Source: Pseudobutyrivibrio ruminis (GTDB lineage Bacteria > Bacillota > Clostridia > Lachnospirales > Lachnospiraceae). From it: DNA of 64,000 nucleotides. Location of the stretch: the NCBI GenBank assembly GCA_015057315.1, contig SVER01000004.1, positions 62,001 to 126,000 of the forward strand. Direction: 5' to 3'. Below are positions 37,803 through 47,536 of this stretch, one piece after another. The translations under genes were made by a program, and so were the position numbers. The notes beneath the pieces are model-generated. The model was given only the letters and a program-made list of their open reading frames with translations. It did no database searches and was not told the DNA's origin. The first letter of the stretch is position 1. The number at the start of each line of letters is the position of its first letter.

Positions 37803-38960
37803 TTAAGCCTTTTTTATTATTTCCTCCAGCCTACTTTCATAGCTACACTGTGTAGCTACGTACTCTCTTCCTGCGGCGGCGATGGCCTTGCGCTCACTAT
37901 CGTGGGATAGGTAGTAGGCTGCTTTTTCGTAGAGGTCTTCATTACTGTAATACCACACCAGATGCTTCTCATTTTCAAACTGCATTGGCAGCTCTGCCTG
38001 GAAATTAGTAAGGCAAAAGCCACCGCTTCCTAAAATATCGTAAACACGAAGTGGCACTCCGCTTTTGATATTTGGAATAGTAATATTCAAATTTATCTTA
38101 GAGTTTTTGAAAACCAAAGGCATCTCTCTCCAGTAATCTACGCTTCCCCTATTTTTTACTCTCAGCAAATCATCTGTTTTCGAATTGGTATATACACTTA
38201 CATCATGATTCTTGGAAAGATTTATTAATATTCGTCGTCTTTGCTTTTCCGCTATTTTAAATCCAAGGGTAGTAACCGAAAATATAAGATTCAAATCTGA
38301 CAATGAATCTTCAGATTTATCAAGCTTAAAATAGTTTTCCAGCTCCATGAGAATATCAGGAGTCAACATCCTATCAACGATATTTACGCCCTGTAGATCA
38401 CGTTGGGCTTCCATAAGGGCCTCGAAATAACCTCGCAAATAATCTGGCAAGGTATACTCCATCTTATCGTAGGAATTCTTCTCATACAAAGAGCCTACAA
38501 AGCTAATGTCGTTGCGATATATGTCTTCATCTTTAGAATTAGCAAAAAGGTAGTCAAGTCTCTCGCAATTTACAGCCAGCGGCAAATGGTAAACATGCTC
38601 TACCCCCATCCCCTTAAACTCTTCCACATTGGTAAGATCAAACAGAAAAATGCGATTCACATCATTAAACACCGACTTGTGATACATAGAAATCAATGGA
38701 TTATCGCAGCTCCAGCACACGTATAAAATGCCGCATTCCTGACACACGTTGGAGATCAGCGGAAAATAATTTACGTTAAAAACAAATTCAAAGCTATCCC
38801 CTTTAATTATTCCACGAAGCTTCTCGGCAAACTCCTCGTCCACATCATAATTAAGAAGGTCCTGATAAACCTCCTCAACCTCATAGCCTAGCTTCTCAAA
38901 GCTAAATTTTATATCCTTGTAGTTATACGCCTTCCAGCGATACATTAATATTTTTCTCAT
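37803..38960 (-). CDS. CgeB/DUF3880-type glycosyltransferase
   Basis: MRKILMYRWKAYNYKDIKFSFEKLGYEVEEVYQDL...YVCWSCDNPLISMYHKSVF...PLRVYDILGSGGFCLTNFQAEL. Confidence 0.8.
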   Translation of the reverse strand: MRKILMYRWKAYNYKDIKFSFEKLGYEVEEVYQDLLNYDVDEEFAEKLRGIIKGDSFEFVFNVNYFPLISNVCQECGILYVCWSCDNPLISMYHKSVFNDVNRIFLFDLTNVEEFKGMGVEHVYHLPLAVNCERLDYLFANSKDEDIYRNDISFVGSLYEKNSYDKMEYTLPDYLRGYFEALMEAQRDLQGVNIVDRMLTPDILMELENYFKLDKSEDSLSDLNLIFSVTTLGFKIAEKQRRRILINLSKNHDVSVYTNSKTDDLLRVKNRGSVDYWREMPLVFKNSKINLNITIPNIKSGVPLRVYDILGSGGFCLTNFQAELPMQFENEKHLVWYYSNEDLYEKAAYYLSHDSERKAIAAAGREYVATQCSYESRLEEIIKKA

Positions 38961-38982
38961 AACTATAGTGTCATCGTAAAAT

Positions 38983-40848
38983 TTATAGATGCAATGTATC
39001 TACTCCAAATGCTGTTTGTAGTAGGTTTATCAGTTGACGATATGTTGCGATTGCCTCTTTGGTGTGTCCGGTAGAATCAAGCTCTGCAATTTGGCCAAGG
39101 AGAGCTTCCTCCAGGTTGTACATTTCTTTAAATTTATCAGGTTGTGTACGTTTTGCCAGTTGAATCTTTTGGTAGACACTGTACTGCTGCAGCAATGCTA
39201 AAAGTGGCTTGTCCATCAAAGGTCTTCGCTCCATGGCATCCTTGATGGCATTCATAGCTCCTGTTATGTCTGTATCTTCAAGCTCGGTGAAACGAAGAAT
39301 ATCCTCTGCCACAAGGACCTCGCGGTAGACTTTTTCTGTCTCGGCTTGTGGCTCCATCCACTCTAGGTGAGTCTTGTGCCAAAGCAATACAGTCTGGGCA
39401 TATTTGATTAAATCATCCTGTATATTAGAATATGTTCCAAAATCCTCAGCTTCATTTAGCCTGTGCTCCATCAGGCGCACCTCAAGGAATAAATCCATTT
39501 CCTTTTTGCCCTTGGTTTCTGCAAAAGCCGCCTTCAGATTTTCTAGGTCTTTAATATCAAGCTTATCTGCATGGATATCTATTTCGTTTTCGATTGCATC
39601 TCTTGAGCCTGGGCGGATAAAGAATTTTTCCAGTACATCCCTTAGCTCCTTTTTGGGCCCAAGTTCAGCAGATTTCGAAAGAATCTCTACTAAAAAGCCT
39701 CTGTTAAGGCGAAGTACGGGACTATTCCAGGATAGTCTTCTGTAATAGTGAACTAGTGGACCATAATCGTTGTTTCTCAGGCCACAGCTCATTAGATAGG
39801 CATATATAGATTCTACGTAGTTATCATCGAATACATCGTTTATAAAAATGCCTCCCTGCAAGAATACCATGCCCTCATCATCTTTATGCTTTTCGTATAT
39901 CTTCAAATAATAATTAGATGCCTTCACGCATTCATCATTCATTTCCTTCATAAACATGATCCGGGCGGCATATAATGTGAGCTTTGCTTTTGGTATCTCC
40001 ATGATTTCATCAGAAGACATTTGCTTGTTATACAGCTCTAAAAGCTCATCCCATTTCTTTAAATCCGTCATGGCTATCGCCATTCCTACTACAAAGGTAG
40101 CGCGGTACCTGATGGAATCGCTTTCGTCTATTTCAAAGGACTTCTTGTACCCCTCCTGACAAATTGACAGTAGCTCCTCATACTCTTCGATAGCTCTATA
40201 CTCCTGGGCCAGCTGGAATGGCCAACGCAGATTGTTTGGCTGTTCTACCATCATATCCTTTAATAAAGGAATATTTCGCATTGAATGCCTTCTATTATCC
40301 TCGGCATTTTTGTAGATATATCCAAAATGACCTGCTCTGGCGTCTAAAAACATTGCGTTACCAAAGGCTGGCTCGATATATTCGTGAACCTTGCCGATAA
40401 ATACGGTCTCTGGGGTGACTGCGCACATTCTTACAACCCCCACATCCTGATATTCAATGGCTTCAAAATCCAGGTAGTTCCTTTGGAAATAGCCGCCTAT
40501 ATTATAGGTCAAGCAATCCTCTTCCTTGAAAAATTTGATGATATTTGTGGTATCCAAAAACCATTCATCATCATCTATAAATAAAAACATTTTTCCGTTT
40601 GCCTGATCAAGCTGGAAGTTTCTTGCCTTAGCGAAATCGTTGCACCATTCAAACTCAAAGACTTCATCTGCATACTTTTCCACAATAGCTCTGGTTTCAG
40701 GGCTGCAGCCTGTATCTACCACCTGAATTTCAGAATCGATTGCTTCTCTGATTGGCATCAAGGATTTAAGGCAGCGCTCTGTTGTTTCTGCCCTGCCACA
40801 ACACAATAGTCCAATTGTAAGAAGCTTTGTCTTTGGTTTATTATTCAT
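38983..40848 (-). CDS. GT2 glycosyltransferase with long TPR-like C-terminal region
   Basis: LLTIGLLCCGRAETTERCLKSLMPIREAIDSEIQVVDTGCSPETR...FLFIDDDEWFLD. Confidence 0.85.
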   Translation of the reverse strand: MNNKPKTKLLTIGLLCCGRAETTERCLKSLMPIREAIDSEIQVVDTGCSPETRAIVEKYADEVFEFEWCNDFAKARNFQLDQANGKMFLFIDDDEWFLDTTNIIKFFKEEDCLTYNIGGYFQRNYLDFEAIEYQDVGVVRMCAVTPETVFIGKVHEYIEPAFGNAMFLDARAGHFGYIYKNAEDNRRHSMRNIPLLKDMMVEQPNNLRWPFQLAQEYRAIEEYEELLSICQEGYKKSFEIDESDSIRYRATFVVGMAIAMTDLKKWDELLELYNKQMSSDEIMEIPKAKLTLYAARIMFMKEMNDECVKASNYYLKIYEKHKDDEGMVFLQGGIFINDVFDDNYVESIYAYLMSCGLRNNDYGPLVHYYRRLSWNSPVLRLNRGFLVEILSKSAELGPKKELRDVLEKFFIRPGSRDAIENEIDIHADKLDIKDLENLKAAFAETKGKKEMDLFLEVRLMEHRLNEAEDFGTYSNIQDDLIKYAQTVLLWHKTHLEWMEPQAETEKVYREVLVAEDILRFTELEDTDITGAMNAIKDAMERRPLMDKPLLALLQQYSVYQKIQLAKRTQPDKFKEMYNLEEALLGQIAELDSTGHTKEAIATYRQLINLLQTAFGVDTLHL

Positions 40849-40873
40849 ACCCTCTTCCTTCCCCTTTAATTGC

Positions 40874-40899
40874 TAAAAGGCTCGTCCTTCGACGAGCCT
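40874..40899 (-). terminator. Candidate terminator
   Basis: aaaaggctcgtccttcgacgagcctt. Confidence 0.6.
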
Positions 40900-40912
40900 T
40901 ACTATAATCTTT

Positions 40913-41410
40913 TTAGTATGTTCCAATAATGAGTGGTCTGTACATTTCCTCTCCTTCTGTGAGGCCTTCCACCTTGCCCAAGCAACTATCAATCAATCTG
41001 TTGATTTCGTTTGCCACGATTTTCTTCTCCCCTGGGGCATCTACAAGTCCTCTAAAGTCATATACATCAATACTTCTAATTTCTATTATTCTGTTTTCTA
41101 TATCCTGTATAATTTCGCTTAACACCCAAGCGATTTTATCTGAGTGCTGTACGATTAATTCTGTGTCTTTTAAGTTCTCACTTATATCGTAAATCATATT
41201 GCAGTAGTTTTCAAACTTTTCTACGATATCTGAGTAATCCATTCCCATGGATTCGAGGTATTCTCCTAAAACTAAGGCTTTCTGCTGACATCCGATTAGT
41301 ACTTGTAAGTCTGCTGAATCATCGCCAGTTGCTCCATTCTCAAATCTGTGGTTGGCTGTGTAGAGCTCTAAAACCATTGTTAACATCTTGCTTCTTGTAA
41401 AATATGCCAT
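40913..41410 (-). CDS. Uncharacterised protein
   Basis: Complete 165-aa ORF between the glycosyltransferases and flagellin; no family recognised. Confidence 0.65.
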   Translation of the reverse strand: MAYFTRSKMLTMVLELYTANHRFENGATGDDSADLQVLIGCQQKALVLGEYLESMGMDYSDIVEKFENYCNMIYDISENLKDTELIVQHSDKIAWVLSEIIQDIENRIIEIRSIDVYDFRGLVDAPGEKKIVANEINRLIDSCLGKVEGLTEGEEMYRPLIIGTY

Positions 41411-41440
41411 AAGCCTTACCTCATTTCTATTATGTGAATC

Positions 41441-41490
41441 CCCCTCATCCGTCCCTTCGGGACACCTTCTCCCCTTTAGGGGCGAAGGCT
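41441..41490. repeat. Divergent family C repeat with extra outer arms
   Basis: cccctcatccgtcccttcgggacaccttctcccctttaggggcgaaggct; flanks ccttacctcat (41414) / atgagtaagg (41491). Confidence 0.65.
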
Positions 41491-41539
41491 ATGAGTAAGG
41501 AAATTATTTTCATTTCTCAAATATTTAGTTGTCTTTTAA

Positions 41540-41580
41540 AATCATCCCCACCTCTTAATCGAGGTGGGGAGATTATTTTA
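41540..41580 (-). terminator. Flagellin gene terminator
   Basis: aaatcatccccacctcttaatcgaggtggggagattatttta. Confidence 0.8.
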
Positions 41581-41597
41581 TGGTATCAATCTTAGGA

Positions 41598-43187
41598 TTA
41601 CTGGAGTAAGTTCATAACACCCTGTGTAGCCTGATTTGCCTGAGCAAGCATTGACTGACCTGCCTGCTGGAGGATGTTATTCTTAGAGTACTCAACCATC
41701 TGGTCTGCCATATCTGTATCACGGATACGAGACTCAGCTGATTCTGTGTTCTCAACTACGTTGTCGAGGTTCTTGATAGAGTGCTCTAATCTGTTCTGAA
41801 TAGCACCAAGTTCTGCACGCTGTGCTGATACTCTCTGGATTGCATCTGCGATAGCATCGATTGCGTATGTAGCTGCCTTACCAGTTGCATCGGATACGTT
41901 AATTCCGTTAATACCGATTGACTTAGAGTTCATAGCCTCGATAGAAACGTTAATCTTGTTTGACATTGCTGCGTCAGCACCAACATGAAGGTTAAGTGTA
42001 AGTGCGTTCTGTACGTTTACATGGCCTTTATTGATTGAGAAGCTGATTGTTGTTGCTGGCTGATCTTCACCACCAACTCTCTGTGTAATGTTGTTTGCCT
42101 TCCAATAGTATGCGCCATCCTTTTCCCAAGGATTTTCAGTTTTTGCATCGGCTGTTGAATGCATTCCAACTGTTGACTTTGGTGGATCCTGATTCTTTAG
42201 TGCATCAATTTTTGCCTGCGTTGCCCATTTATCAACATCTGCTGCACCATCTGTAGCACCTACTGAAGATGCTGCCTTAAGCTCGATAGCTACCATGTTG
42301 TAAGCTGCTGTTGCTCTGATAAGTGTTGCATTAGCTTTATCAATACCAGTATCTGGATCGTATGTATCTGAGAATCTTGTTACTTCATTACCATTATATT
42401 TAAGTGTAGATCCTGCTACGATAAGGTTCTTAAGATAACCATTTGTAACCTTGGCGTTTGCAACATCACTAGCATCACCAGAAATGATTGTGTATGTCTT
42501 TCCATCGATGGAAATTGTATCACCTGCTGTAAGGTGCCAGCCCTGTGTATCTGCATATGTTGTTTCATTAAACATATCAGGTGTAAACTTAAGAGCCTTT
42601 GCTACTTCTTCGTTTCTAAGTGCACCGATTGTGTACTGTGTTCCACCGATTCTATACTTCTCACCTGCTTCAAGAGACTCCATTGTGAATGTAGCTCTTG
42701 TAGAGTTCTGTACTAATGTACCTTCAAGACCTGCATCATGAGCATCGATATACATCTTCTTAAGTCCGATATCACCCTTTAATAAGAATGTCTCGTTGAA
42801 CTTTGTTGTAGATGCAATACGATCGATTTCCTGAGAAAGCTGTGTAATTTCGTTCTGGATATCATCACGATCTGATTCTGAGTTTGTACCGTTGGCTGCC
42901 TGTACTGCCAATTCGTTCATTCTCTGAAGCATGTCGTGAACTTCTGTGAGGGCACCTTCAGCTGTCTGTACTGAAGATACACCGTCAGATGCGTTTGTAG
43001 AAGCCTGGCTAAGACCTCGGATCTGCTTCCTCATCTTTTCAGAAATTGAAAGTCCTGCTGCATCATCTGCTGCACGGTTGATTTTAAATCCAGATGAAAG
43101 TTTCTCTGTAGACTTCGACTGAGAAGCTGTCGTAATGTTCAATGTTCTTGAAGCATTTGCTGCCTGCATATTGTGTTGTACTACCAT
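41598..43187 (-). CDS. Flagellin
   Basis: MVVQHNMQAANASRTLNITTASQSKSTEKLSSGFKINRAADDAAGLSISEKMRKQIRGLSQAS; C-terminus NILQQAGQSMLAQANQATQGVMNLLQ; start at 43187 with GGAGGAAT. Confidence 0.96.
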   Translation of the reverse strand: MVVQHNMQAANASRTLNITTASQSKSTEKLSSGFKINRAADDAAGLSISEKMRKQIRGLSQASTNASDGVSSVQTAEGALTEVHDMLQRMNELAVQAANGTNSESDRDDIQNEITQLSQEIDRIASTTKFNETFLLKGDIGLKKMYIDAHDAGLEGTLVQNSTRATFTMESLEAGEKYRIGGTQYTIGALRNEEVAKALKFTPDMFNETTYADTQGWHLTAGDTISIDGKTYTIISGDASDVANAKVTNGYLKNLIVAGSTLKYNGNEVTRFSDTYDPDTGIDKANATLIRATAAYNMVAIELKAASSVGATDGAADVDKWATQAKIDALKNQDPPKSTVGMHSTADAKTENPWEKDGAYYWKANNITQRVGGEDQPATTISFSINKGHVNVQNALTLNLHVGADAAMSNKINVSIEAMNSKSIGINGINVSDATGKAATYAIDAIADAIQRVSAQRAELGAIQNRLEHSIKNLDNVVENTESAESRIRDTDMADQMVEYSKNNILQQAGQSMLAQANQATQGVMNLLQ

Positions 43188-43266
43188 AGTTAATTCCTCC
43201 ATGAGATTCTGCTAATTCCTTTTAGCATTTAAATCCGTTTTTTTGATAGCCCAACATCCGTGTCTG
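43188..43266 (-). promoter_or_regulatory. Candidate CsrA-binding sites in the flagellin leader
   Basis: Transcript-strand GACACGGAUGUU and, overlapping the SD, CAUGGAGGAAUUAACUAUG. Confidence 0.6.
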
Positions 43267-43346
43267 GCCTGGTTATTAAATTTAAATAAGATTCGAATTC
43301 GATTTGTAAGGTGCTGCTGATTAGTTCATTTGTTCCTTACACCTTA

Positions 43347-43374
43347 TTTATCGAGACACATTCTGAAAACTTTA
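43347..43374 (-). promoter_or_regulatory. Sigma-28-type promoter of flagellin
   Basis: Minus strand CTAAAGTTTTCAGAATGTGTCTCGATAA. Confidence 0.75.
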
Positions 43375-43608
43375 GTCTTTTTTAGAAAATTTTTTATTTT
43401 TATTCCTTTTTGGTTACTTTTGGGGTATAAGCAAAAAGTCGCTAAAGCCTTGATTTTACTGGTTTTTTGCGCCTTTAATTTTTGTTAAAATTTATAACAT
43501 TTTTTTTGTTAAAAATGCTATTATTGTGTCTAATCAGCTATATTTAAAGAATCTTTTTAGCTTCTTTTGATTCATTTTCTTTTCTATAAGCCTTCGTTTT
43601 ACATCAGT

Positions 43609-44048
43609 TATAAGTGTTATTTTTATGTTTCCATATTCCACTTACCACCTTCTGAAAAAAGTTAAGTGCAATTTTCCAAGCATCTTAAAAAGCTTACTAT
43701 TTTAAGGCCTAGTTAAGTGCATTCCTCATTATCTCCAATTACACTTACCAAATATGTAAGTGTTTTCAATTCTCCTGGACTAACCACTTACATCACCTCT
43801 GAAAAAGTGCGTTTTTTATTAGATTCTTACCAAAACACTTAACTTTTTAAAATAGGTGATAAGTGTTTTTCTCTTATAAACAAATACCGCTTAACAATTT
43901 CAATAAAAGTTAAGTGTAATTACTAATCTAATAAATTCACTTAACAGAATTTCTCGTAATAGTTAAGTGAATATCTCCAAAATAGATTTCCACTTAAAAG
44001 TAAGAAATGCTGTTAAGTGGTATATTTATTTTTGAAAATAAACTTAAC
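43609..44048. repeat. Periodic array of ~9 inverted-repeat units GTTAAGTG-N21/22-CACTTAAC
   Basis: TAAGTG-class octamers start at 43609, 43661, 43712, 43755, 43802, 43858, 43909, 43962, 44012; CACTTA-class partners near 43639, 43691, 43742, 43785, 43836, 43888, 43938, 43991, 44041. Confidence 0.8.
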
Positions 44049-44172
44049 TTTGTGTTGGCTTTTTAATCTCAAAAACCAGGATTAATCTCTACTACAAGAA
44101 ATCCGCTTTATTCCATCCCATTTTGCTTAATTTTAAGATGAACTAACCCCAGTACACTAGCCCTATTACTAA

Positions 44173-44200
44173 AACAGGCCTTGCAAAGCTGCAAGGCCTG
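44173..44200 (-). terminator. Candidate terminator
   Basis: acaggccttgcaaagctgcaaggcctg. Confidence 0.5.
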
Positions 44201-44212
44201 AATTCACATATC

Positions 44213-44695
44213 TTATTTCTTTTTATCCAGGAATGCTGGGTCCGCTGTAGTCTGTGGGCTCATCATGTGCTTATAATAAGATGAAACTACATCAGATGAT
44301 TTTTTGATTTCACGTGCCTCTTTTTTTATGTTTGCAAATCTGGTTTTGGCATATTCCTTGTTGCGATATTCTGAAGCTTCCACATCTGCTGTAAGGGCTG
44401 TCACCTTTTTTATCAGCTCCTGCATCAGGCGTATTTCATCTGCATAGGTGTCCCTGTCAGCTTCTATAATAGCCTTAACCCTGTTAAATAGCTGCTCAAA
44501 GCCATCATCAAGCATTATAATTCGCTCGATTAGCTCAGACTTCATGTTCATATTTTTCTCCAAATCATCTGGAGTAGAATTAGGATCCTTGAGAATTGCC
44601 TCCTGTTCCTTATTCCTAATAGTAAGCACCCTTAGCACATCAGCTTTCTTCTCTAGCGATTCCCTAAGCATCACAACATAATCCATATTTTCCAT
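44213..44695 (-). CDS. Flagellar chaperone-like coiled-coil protein (FliT/FlgN-like)
   Basis: 160-aa helical ORF immediately downstream of fliS in a flagellar cluster. Confidence 0.5.
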   Translation of the reverse strand: MENMDYVVMLRESLEKKADVLRVLTIRNKEQEAILKDPNSTPDDLEKNMNMKSELIERIIMLDDGFEQLFNRVKAIIEADRDTYADEIRLMQELIKKVTALTADVEASEYRNKEYAKTRFANIKKEAREIKKSSDVVSSYYKHMMSPQTTADPAFLDKKK

Positions 44696-44714
44696 ACCTA
44701 TCTCCTCCTAGTCC

Positions 44715-44802
44715 GTATTCTCTACGCAGACAAAAATTATATTACTACGGTCAGCTTAGAATGCTTCGCTTTAGTAATATTATTATTGCCTACTATGAAT
44801 AC
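44715..44802. repeat. Long intergenic hairpin, family B-related (B8)
   Basis: gtattcTCTACGCagacaaaaattatattact ... tagtaatattattattgcctactatgaatac; loop acggtcagcttagaatgcttcgctt. Confidence 0.65.
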
Positions 44803-44836
44803 TCATCTAATAACGTTACCGTAACCAGTGAACACG

Positions 44837-44884
44837 CCCCTCATCAGTCAGCTGCGCTGACAGCTTCCCCCAGAGGGGGAAGCC
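44837..44884. repeat. Dispersed repeat family C
   Basis: cccctcatcagtcagctgcgctgacagcttcccccagagggggaagcc. Confidence 0.8.
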
Positions 44885-44924
44885 TTTGCATAACTATAGC
44901 CCCTCACAAGAGGGGCTACGTAAA

Positions 44925-45335
44925 TTAACCTGCTATGTTTGTCTGCCCATCCACCTTTTTGCCGTTGGCGGTGAGCTTCATTACATCCTTCCAAGTGTCG
45001 CGCATTGTACGCAGGTGCTTTAGCACCTCTTCCAATTCGTCTGGCTCCTTGGTTATCATGGCATGTCTCAAGCAGCTCCTAAGATAACTATACACTGCAT
45101 GGAAATCTTTTGCCACTGGATATTTTTCATCGAGAGTAATTTCAAACTCTTCTATTATCCTGTCTGTCTTGCGAATATTAATGTGAGCCTTTTCAATATC
45201 GTGATTTTCACAAGCTACAATTGCTATGTTACAAAATTTGATGGCTCCTTCGTACAGCATCAATGTCAACTCTGCTGGACTAGCTGTAAGTATTCTGTTT
45301 TTTGCATAAGCATCGTATCCATTCATTGGTGTCAT
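44925..45335 (-). CDS. fliS: Flagellar export chaperone FliS
   Basis: GYDAYAKNRILTASPAELTLMLYEGAIKFCNIA. Confidence 0.92.
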   Translation of the reverse strand: MTPMNGYDAYAKNRILTASPAELTLMLYEGAIKFCNIAIVACENHDIEKAHINIRKTDRIIEEFEITLDEKYPVAKDFHAVYSYLRSCLRHAMITKEPDELEEVLKHLRTMRDTWKDVMKLTANGKKVDGQTNIAG

Positions 45336-45387
45336 ATTAATGCCCCCTTGTAAATCCTTTTATCGTTTCGCCTATTACTTACAATTA

Positions 45388-47526
45388 TCAACCACCGCCA
45401 AGTAGAGATGAAATTGATGAAGAATTGCCCTGCAATGTAGCCAATGCTTTTTCCATTGCGGCAAACTTCTTATAGTAAGAATCTTCCATATCCTTAACTC
45501 TATCTGTCCAGGTCTTGATCAAATCAGAATAATTAGAGTATTCTGAAGCCATTTCCTTGTCGTTATATACCGTGTATACGGAACGAACAGTTGTAGACTT
45601 CATCTTCTTATCCAGCTCGCCATACAAATCCGTCGTTAGCTGTTTCATAAATTCGATAACTGAATCTGGATCCTTTGCTATGGCTGCTCTTAGCTTATCC
45701 TCACGACCTGATGTTGCAGAATCCTCTGAATCACCATTGATGTGATAAGCGTAGTTCTCATTTTTTTCTGCATAGATTGTTCCAAGGGTACCAACACCAA
45801 ATGTGGCCCAATTATATCTTTCTCCATTTATCTCATAGGTCTTCATCATTCCCATGGTAAATGTGGAGATAAGTGAGCTAAGGTTAGTATCACGTCTTAA
45901 CAAGGAATCCTTTATCTTCTGCTCCCACTTTTCAATTTCTGTTTCAGACATTTCAGCCTTTTCATCATCTGTAAGTGGCTCGTAATCCTTTGCCGAATCT
46001 GCATTATATAATTTTTGCATTTCGTTAATCAAAGAATTATAAGATGTTAGGAAATCCTTTATCTTATCATACAAACCATCAGTATCATTTGATACAGTGA
46101 TATTTATAGCTTCTGTAGTTTCTGAAAATGCTTCTATTGTAAGGCCATTTACGGTAAGTGAATTTGAGTTGGAGGTGTAGGTTTCATTATTTAAAATCAT
46201 AATGGCATCTTGACCTTCCACCTTCTTTGCATTCGGCGTCAACTCAAGATTTTCATAAGTTATGGCACCAACCATGCTTATATGATAACCAACACTTTCC
46301 ATCAGTTCCTTATTATCGCTCTGAGTCCAGAACTGAACGTAACTATCACTATCTTCAGAATCCTTTGAGCCAAACGTTGCCTCAATATATTCCTTATATG
46401 CCTTATTATTTTCTAGTGCCATCTGGGCATTTGCTCGCTCTTCATCTGTTGAGTTTTCTGAATTTAAGGTAATATACGCATCTCTGATTTGGTTGACTGC
46501 CCTAATTACATCAGTGGCATTCTCGTCCTTGGCATAAACATCATAGCTGGCTGATTCATACATTTTTGCTGCAATTGTATCCATCTGCTCTTCTGTAATG
46601 TTGGCCCAGTCTACCGCATATTCTTCATTTTCTTCAAGATATTTGGCTATCTTATAATATGTTCCACCCTCGCCTACAGTCTGCTCTGCCGATGTGCGGG
46701 TTTCTTCGTCCTCACTTGTAAGATCAGCCTTTGCTGCCTTAATTAACTGTAACAAATTCTTAAAGCCATCCTCGGTTCTAGACAAATGCTGCTCTGTCTC
46801 ACCTTCACCATCAAGTGTGAATTTAAATGTCTTATTTAAAAACTTCTGAGCTGCCTCATCAGTTAATCTTGTTACCTCTGAATCAGAAAGCAATCCCAGT
46901 TTTGTCAAAGCTTCAAAGCCCTTTTCATTATTTGCAGTAACATCGAAATTGCCATCTAAACCTGGCTTTTTTCCACTTAAGAATATTCGATGATTCTCCT
47001 GGTCAAAACTAGCCTGTATGCCTGCTCCGTTTAGCTTATTTACAAATTCATCTACTGTTGTACTCTTATCAACAATAATATTGGTTGTGGATGTTCCTGT
47101 TCTAATCTGTATACTTGCATCACCCGTCGAGGCATTAGTGTTAAATCCCAAATCGGAAAGCTTTGTCTCACCTTTAACCGAATTGTCCAACTTTCCACCT
47201 GTAACGAAGGCTGTCTTTGCAAGCTGCTTAATCTCTAAGGTCTGTGTTCCAATAATTGCTTTTCCGCTTGCAGTAATCTTTGCCTTAGTATTATCACTTA
47301 CAGATGTCTTTTTGATGGCATAATTTGAAGAGTAACGCATGTTACCCACATCAGTGTAAAGCTTATAAACCTTACTATTTAAGCTCTTCCAGGCATCCTG
47401 CTTCCAGGAAAGCTTGGTCTGAGCCTTTACATATTTATCTTTTTTATAACTGTAGGCAGATACAAGGGCACCTACAATAGCCTCGGTGTCGAGACCAGAT
47501 GCCAAGCCCGATAATCTAATAGGCAT
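45388..47526 (-). CDS. fliD: Flagellar filament capping protein FliD
   Basis: MPIRLSGLASGLDTEAIVGALVSAYSYKKDKYVKAQTKLSWKQDAWKSLNSKVYKLY. Confidence 0.95.
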   Translation of the reverse strand: MPIRLSGLASGLDTEAIVGALVSAYSYKKDKYVKAQTKLSWKQDAWKSLNSKVYKLYTDVGNMRYSSNYAIKKTSVSDNTKAKITASGKAIIGTQTLEIKQLAKTAFVTGGKLDNSVKGETKLSDLGFNTNASTGDASIQIRTGTSTTNIIVDKSTTVDEFVNKLNGAGIQASFDQENHRIFLSGKKPGLDGNFDVTANNEKGFEALTKLGLLSDSEVTRLTDEAAQKFLNKTFKFTLDGEGETEQHLSRTEDGFKNLLQLIKAAKADLTSEDEETRTSAEQTVGEGGTYYKIAKYLEENEEYAVDWANITEEQMDTIAAKMYESASYDVYAKDENATDVIRAVNQIRDAYITLNSENSTDEERANAQMALENNKAYKEYIEATFGSKDSEDSDSYVQFWTQSDNKELMESVGYHISMVGAITYENLELTPNAKKVEGQDAIMILNNETYTSNSNSLTVNGLTIEAFSETTEAINITVSNDTDGLYDKIKDFLTSYNSLINEMQKLYNADSAKDYEPLTDDEKAEMSETEIEKWEQKIKDSLLRRDTNLSSLISTFTMGMMKTYEINGERYNWATFGVGTLGTIYAEKNENYAYHINGDSEDSATSGREDKLRAAIAKDPDSVIEFMKQLTTDLYGELDKKMKSTTVRSVYTVYNDKEMASEYSNYSDLIKTWTDRVKDMEDSYYKKFAAMEKALATLQGNSSSISSLLGGG

Positions 47527-47536
47527 ACTCTACCTC

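Noticed and set aside
43431-43470. c-di-GMP riboswitch upstream of flagellin (gcaaaaagtcgctaaagcc...ggttttttgc)
   Set aside because: Only a loose hairpin; conserved GEMM receptor nucleotides are not present.
43609-44048. CRISPR array
   Set aside because: Units share only 8-bp inverted ends; there is no 23-37-bp conserved direct repeat, gaps between units are 5-16 bp, and no cas genes are nearby.
43609-44048. Integron attC array
   Set aside because: ACTTAAC/GTTAAGT happen to match RYYYAAC/GTTRRRY, but there are no cassettes between units, no paired second boxes and no integrase.
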